Source: Mallotus nudiflorus | Lineage: Eukaryota; Streptophyta; Magnoliopsida; Malpighiales; Euphorbiaceae | Direction: 5' to 3' | Assembly: GCA_947683625.1 (NCBI GenBank) | Contig: CANTUR010000069.1 | Location: forward strand, 992,001-1,056,000 | DNA length: 64,000 bases | In this document: positions 58,281-64,000 of the stretch, piece by piece | Numbering within the stretch: the first letter of the stretch is position 1 | Layout of the letters: each line of letters starts with the position of its first letter | Notes under the pieces: generated by a model | What the model saw: only the letters and a program-made list of their open reading frames with translations | The model's database searches: none | Told to the model about the DNA's origin: nothing | Made by a program: the position numbers and the translations under genes

Positions 58281-60517
58281 ATCTAGCACTGTGACTCCTA
58301 GTTAATTGCTTTTTCAAGTTAAGGATATCTTGCTCATATTCAGTCATTCATTATTTCATGCGTTTGTTCTTAGAAAAGAGCTTTTATGATTGAGACATAA
58401 TATGGATTAGAATTTGCATAAACGCACATGAATATTCATATTTATACATGCATTAATGTCAAATTATATGCATAGCAATTTGTACATAAATATTCATGTG
58501 CATATATGCATTAACATTTATACATGTTCATATTCATACATTTATGCATTATTGTTTACATATGCATTTGTACATATATATTTCTACTTACTAGAGCCTT
58601 TTTGTTAACTTTGGATACAAGATTCTTCACACTGTATACTCACCCAAATTAATTTCTTTTCTAATGACCTTTTAACTTCCATTAATGTAAATATGATTGT
58701 TATTACTATTTTTATTCACTACTAACAAAACTTTAATATAAAGTTTCACATATCTTACATAAGTGGTCTCATCAAGTGTGAATGCAATAGACTAATAGTC
58801 TATAGTAGGTAGTTCTTCATGTATCTCAGTTTTATGAGCAAGGTTAAGAATAGGGAACTCCAAGTTCACCTCATAATTAAAGTCCCCAAGGATAACATTA
58901 ATGCTATGATGATAAAATATGGCCTCATATTGAGTGCTAGACTATGTACATCCTCTTTTATGAACCTATAAACTTGAATAAAAAAATAAAATATAAAAGA
59001 CAAAATAAAATAATAATAAAAGGATAAAGTAATACCTTAAAAGTAGTTGAGTGTATATTAGATGGCATCACGCTTAGTCCAATAGGATAGACATTATCAA
59101 GATCAATGTGTAACAAGAGTCTCTGAATGAAAAGGATATAAGTATACTCCTCCAAAGGCTCTAAGGACATGCCATATGGGAAGCCTATACGAGAAAGCTT
59201 CAGATCTCTACACATATTGTGTTGGCACTAGTTATTATAGATGGTGGAAGGCGAGGAACATGATGACTAATAGGACCAAGCCACCAGTGCCGGACTTACT
59301 CGTTATGGAACTAACTCCTACAGAAAGGACCATCAAGCAAAACTCGTCTCATATGCAAATCATTAACAAGTCTAACCATGCTCATATCAACATCAAATGG
59401 ATCAAGATAAAGCTATCAAATAAAGGTAAAATTACACAAATAAAGATAAGAATATTAACTAAACTTTTCTCTCTTTACAAGAACTTACATCATAAAAGCT
59501 TAAGTTGTTCAGGTGGCTTATATGTTAGGACAAGTCCTTAGAAGTTCCTCTACATGCACTTAGATACTAGGCTCCTTGAGGAATTCTAGGAACATCTTCA
59601 TCATCATGCTCCATCTAAGCCATAAGAAAGATGCCATATTCATATGCCCAAATTTGCACAAAAAAAGGAAAGTTAGACATGTCAATAAAAATTTAGAAAA
59701 AGATTAGAGTAGCAAAAAAATAAAGCATTTACCTCTGTAGCTCTCCATAAACCATTGAGATGTAGTTGACCTCTACAAACTTTGTTTAATAAGCCATAAA
59801 GGTGAGCAAGAGAAACACTACCCTAGTTGTAGCTGCTAACTATAATTAAGTCATGTAGAACACACAGAAAGCAGAAATCTACACTACTCTCATTATTGCA
59901 GAAGATATATGAACTAAGAAGGAAAAGAAGAAAGCATCAAGCAAGCTAATCCACTTAACAACATTAGTGGGGGTCCAATCCTAACATGCATTATATAGCC
60001 TCAAATATCAAAGCACCACTCTGCCTTGATAACCAAGAGAGGAGAGAGGTCAATCTAATAATTAAGTAATGTATCACTTACTCTTACTATTAAGGTGAGG
60101 AGAGTATAAACAATAGTCAAAGGGTACTGGTACTTCAATGAATAGCAAGCTAGTGATCAGTTGAAAGTCGATTGGATTAAGTGTGATCTCACTAAAGTTA
60201 AAGTGGAAAGTGTGTGTGGTTTTCTACCACCTCTCAATCAATGCTCGGAGTCCCATTAAATTACCAGTTTGATGGGATGCATAAGGAAGAATGGATAGGA
60301 AGTCATTAAAGCCTATCATAGGAATCTAAGCTCGAACAACATCAAGAAGTTCTTCATACCATGTATGTGCTAGTTGATATGAGATATCATAATAGACATA
60401 TGGATACTCATATGATGGGTGGATCAAATTGTATGGAAATTCACTTTTGTTAACAATTACTATCTTGGACATAATTATGCATATGGTCCTTTGACCTGAG
60501 GTGACACGGTAATCCAT
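58281..60517 (-). pseudogene. PMD passenger gene of T1, antisense to its pol
   Basis: Minus strand. 60517-60326 is open ('MDYRVTSGQRTIC ... WYEELLDVVRA'), then 'FNDFLSILPYASHQTGNL', 'ALIERW*KTTHTFHFNFSEITLNPIDFQ'-type blocks (60250-60165), 'GSVSLAHLYGLLNKVCRG' (59830-59760), and 'LEPLEEYTYILFIQRLL' (59170-59110). The ALIERW...THTFH and the WGS-x-x-LAHLY blocks are PMD hallmarks. It is more diverged from T2/T3 than they are from each other. Broken by stops, and its C-terminal end is cut by the T2 insertion. Confidence 0.65.
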
Positions 60518-60559
60518 ATATGGTTATTTACAATTTTTTACCGCTTACATACATATGCT

Positions 60560-62215
60560 AGCCATGTATGGGTATATGGCATGTGGTTGCTCTACTTGGT
60601 TATATGCAGGGATGAGTGATCAACAAAGACGGAATTCATTACCTAGAGTGAACTAGGATAAGATCCTATGCTATCTAAGTTATTATTAATGAATGAGTAC
60701 CTAGCCATGTCAAACTTAACTTACCCAAAAAAATTTTTGGTGCTAGAAAGTGTTTCTAGTAGCAGTCATGTTTTATCGAGAATTGAAATAAAGATGAGGT
60801 CATATGATTGAGGCAATTAGAGTTTGACTGACCATGACTCTAGTCGATGTTATAATCTTGTAATGAAGGGACAGTGAGTGCACAGTAATTATGTTCTATA
60901 TTTCTATGAATCTATGGATAGCATTCATTTCCAATAGGGTAGTCGTGACATCTGTGCTAGGGGTCACTCATGACTTATGGAAACTAAATGTGATTAATTG
61001 GGATTTTCACATTTTGTTTGGAAAGAGTTTCCAATAATATTAAGAGGTAATACTATTTATTTTCATTGCCATTTGGACTTGAACCTAGTAAGTCACACAC
61101 ATAATAGTTGCACTAATAATGATAATTATTAATTTGATTATTAATTAAAGTGTTTCAATAATTAATTAAATTAATTAAATTGGATTCTCGCTTATGTAGG
61201 GATCTAGCATATCCTAAAATCTAATTCAAATATTAGAATTATTAAATATTAATTTGGACTTAATTTAAAATGTGATATTAAGTTTAAGGACCAAATTGAT
61301 ATTTGCCTCCAATACTACTTTGGATGTAGGCCATGAGACAGGCCATGTACATGTAGCTTAATGGATGATGCATGGGCTTGGATAATTAAGTGTATTAGTG
61401 AGGTGGGCCTTATTTAAGTGTTAAATAGAACCCATAAATCCAATTAGTGGATGTTATAGAGATAGGTCCATTTAAGAGTTAAATGAGCCCAACTAGTTAA
61501 GCCCATTTTTAATGGAGGTGCTACCTAAGCATATGACATGGTGGCCACCTAGGAACATGCTTTCCATGCAATGTGACTACATGGTGGAGACCATGGTAAG
61601 GTGTCATAAGCATGCAGCATTAGTTAGTGGTCAATCTCTACATGTATAAGATTGCTTATTTTACACTAAAAGTGAAAAAGTAAGTACATGCATGAGATGA
61701 CTTATCCTACACTCAATATTGAGTTAGTGGAGAATCTCTACACATGCAAATTAATCTCTCACATATACAATTAGATAGTGGAAGTTCTTTACACATTTGA
61801 GACTATCACTTACCACTTCCATTAGAAAGAAAACACTAAGAGAGAAAACAAGAGTGGGTACTCAAGAGTTGAGCCTTCTTCTTCTAAGTGTTGTAAGTGT
61901 GTGAGTGAGAGATATAATAGTTATTTTTCTTCATAAATTCATTGTCATCATCCCTTGTGCAAAATTTGTGTAAGACCAAGGCTACGTCCATCTATCCTTT
62001 AGAGGCAACAAGTCCTACATCATCCAAGTCAAGCAATGAGCTTTAGCAAGCTTTGGGGTCACCAAAAAGGAGCTTGTAGATTTACATCAACCATTTCCTA
62101 AAGTATATTGAGTGTGCTACTAACATTTGGAGTTTGTAAGAGGTACAAAATTCTAGGTGTAGGTTTTTTAACATGCTATATGTTATTAATTGTTTTGTGA
62201 ATCATTGATCTATGT
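60560..62215 (+). mobile_element. Diverged solo-LTR-like unit of the S family in T1
   Basis: Motif order matches S1-S3: 'ATAGGGTAGTCGTGACATCT', 'CTAGGGGTCACTCATGACTTATGG', 'GAACCTAGTAAGTCACACAC', TTAATTAA-rich stretch, 'AGACCAAGGCTACG', and an end with 'TTTGTGAATCATTGATC'. Exact ends and target repeats could not be fixed, so the limits are approximate. No coding capacity. Confidence 0.5.
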
Positions 62216-63339
62216 TGTCCATTCAAGTTTGAATTCATTTAGTTGTGTAAATTTATGTGATGTGATCTTAGCATATTTGGAATTCTTGCCTTCTTTTAAA
62301 GGTTTCATGCTAGAGAAAAAAATTTTAAATTAAGTCTAACTGGATTTATGTTCACACTATGCTTCCACTCATGTAATCTATTCCTTTTAATGCTTGTCCA
62401 AAGTTTCCATCACCTTTTATCAATTTAACTTTATCTATATGAAACACCAAAATACTTGAAAGTCAAACCTTAATCACCCTTTACCAAAAAAAAAGGCCTA
62501 ACATTCATAAAAAAAATAATAAACAACTGATTGGTTGTTCATTATGAAAATCTAGCTATTCATGCTTAGAACAGGAAAAAAACATAAGGAAATATGACAA
62601 TTGAAATGGCAAATCCAATTTTTCATGTGCCTAAACTGGCTATTCATCCTGCTTGGCCAAAAAATTCACCCAAACATATAAAAATTCAACCTAAACATCA
62701 AACCTAACCTAAAACAAATTCCTAGTGCATGGGTACTTAAAATTTTAAAGAAATTACATAAAAAACTAACTAGATATGTGCAAATGTGATGGGCAAGATC
62801 ATAGTGCAATAGAGGAGCTTCTCTTTATGGTAATTTGATAGTGGTAAGATGTAATTCACCTCTTTTTTATGCAAATGGTGTACTGAAGCATGTCCAAATG
62901 CTATTGGAGTCCTTTATTAAGCCATCTGAAGTTATAGAGAATTTTCAAAGAGATTATGGATAAGTTTTATGAATAAATTGAATACAATATGCATATATAT
63001 AGGAGAACTAGTAGATAAAATAACTTAAAAGCCCCTAAAAGTGCTAAAAGATCCCTACAAAACAAAATTTCACAAGTATCTCTTTCCTTTTTATTGCATA
63101 TTTTCATCAATTTTCATATATTTTGAATAAAATAAATTCCCTAGTGGATTTTCTTTTCAAATAAAAATTCCAGTCTATTTTTAGTTGTCCTTCTTTTCCA
63201 AGAAAAACTTTAGTTTATAAAAAATATCAAAATTTTTTTATCCCTAGTGTCTATTTTCAAAAATAAAATAATAAAACATTAAATATGAACTCTGTTAGTT
63301 TCATTTTTGAAGTCAATTCAATTGTTTCAATATCCAACC
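62216..63339 (-). other. T1 3' region, probable upstream part of the antisense gene
   Basis: AT-rich. 62540-62680 resembles 2980-3120, and 62870-62960 resembles 3700-3800, where the DUF7745-like exon starts. Some minus-strand frames look coding-like but are too short to assign. Confidence 0.35.
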
Positions 63340-63590
63340 CAATTTTAATCATGTCTAAAGCCAAGTGTAAGCTAATGTCATTTTCAATCTTGCCTAAAGC
63401 CTAATGTAGGCTAACATCAATTTCAATTGTATTTGAAGCCTAGTGTAGGCTAATGGCAATTTCAATCATGTTTGAATCCCAATGTAGGCTAATGGTAATT
63501 TCAATCTTATTTAAAGTTCAGTGTAGACTAATGACAATTTTAATAATGTCTAAAGCCTAATGTAGGCTAATGACAATTTTGCTTCAATAT
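63340..63590. repeat. T1 tandem array of about 39-bp units
   Basis: Six copies of CAATTTCAATTGTATTTGAA GCCTAGTGTAGGCTAATGG with 10-20% variation. Same place relative to the polypurine tract as the arrays in T2, T3 and T5, but unrelated in sequence. Each unit has an imperfect palindrome GCCTA...TAGGC. Confidence 0.9.
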
Positions 63591-63821
63591 GAGAGTCTTC
63601 ATGACTCGTCTCAGTTAAAAATTGTGATTCAATACTAACCTATGTTTTCAAGTTTAAGTTCATAGGAAACAAATGTTATAAACAAGCATAAATGAATCCA
63701 AGTATGATCTTTAAACTATAAAGTTTATTTTTATGCTTTGTCATAATTTTTATATGATGACCATGACATTTAAATCATAACTCTTCTACCAAATGTTTTA
63801 GAAAGAACACATAAATTCCTC

Positions 63822-63838
63822 CAAAGCAGGGGGCAAAC
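63822..63838 (+). other. Probable T1 polypurine tract
   Basis: CAAAGCAGGGGGCAAAC resembles the tracts of T2 (GAAGCAGGGGCAAC) and T5 (AAAGGGGGGCAAC) and lies about 230 bp after the T1 array. Confidence 0.55.
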
Positions 63839-64000
63839 AATTAGGGTCATTTTTCAAAATCCTAACAATCGATGATGAAAAAGCTAAAATGTCTCATTAA
63901 AAAATCAATTTGATGAAGATAATTGACATTCAAACCATTTCAAAACCAACTGAACTACTAAACCTTACCCGATCGCCAATTACACAATTTCAAAACTTAA
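63839..64000 (+). mobile_element. Probable start of the T1 3' LTR
   Basis: Sequence after the tract, cut by the window end. No TG start is visible (AATTAGGGTC), so only the position supports the call. Confidence 0.3.

Noticed and set aside
59176..59541. 121-codon + strand ORF.
   Set aside because: Opposite to the PMD gene remnant of T1, whose recognisable blocks read on the minus strand; no conserved motif on the + strand.

Overview
This looks like plant nuclear heterochromatin. It is AT-rich, and I found no intact host gene, rRNA, tRNA or CRISPR array. Almost all of the window is accounted for by nested Ty3/gypsy LTR retrotransposons of the Tat/Ogre type. The evidence for Tat is two RNase H modules in pol, a TGGCGACTC...GGGGA-type primer-binding site, long LTRs, a long leader, antisense passenger genes between pol and the 3' LTR, and tandem arrays just before the polypurine tract. 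Plant mobile domain (PMD) reading frames point to a seed plant. I cannot name the species.

I label the elements T1 to T5, from outside in. T1 (+) is the host layer: pol remnant at 712-1891, 3' region at 1892-4349 and 58281-63821, polypurine tract near 63830. T2 (+) spans 4355-58275 inside T1 with a perfect 5-bp target duplication (AGTAT). It has a 5' LTR, leader, gag, protease, RT, two RNases H, integrase, an antisense PMD gene, a tandem array, a PPT and a 3' LTR. T3 (-) spans 18578-54113 inside the antisense gene of T2 (TSD TATAC/AATAC). T3 has a DUF7745-like ORF where gag-protease should be, a partial RT, an in-frame loss of the first RNase H, integrase, a + strand PMD gene and arrays. T4 (-) spans 33259-53433 inside the 5' LTR of T3, about 30 bp upstream of its TATA box. 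T5 (+) spans about 34390-44587 inside T4 and is a gag-only derivative. A head-to-head LTR junction near 34389 marks a deletion that removed the distal half of T4 and the start of the 5' LTR of T5.

A second LTR family (S) occurs as solo LTRs of about 1.5 kb: S1 in the T2 leader (7493-9028), S2 in the T3 5' LTR (31304-32845) and S3 in the T4 RT (45318-46827). S3 has a perfect TSD, GTGCT. Two diverged relatives lie at 1-675 and about 60560-62215 in T1.

All retrotransposon ORFs are broken by stops and frameshifts, so the window is a decayed record rather than an active system. The most informative features are the passenger genes. PMD-type genes lie antisense to pol in T1, T2 and T3, with the tandem array positioned like an upstream region of the passenger gene. 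A DUF7745-like gene lies in the gag position of T3. A 61-codon leader ORF is preserved in both T2 and T3.
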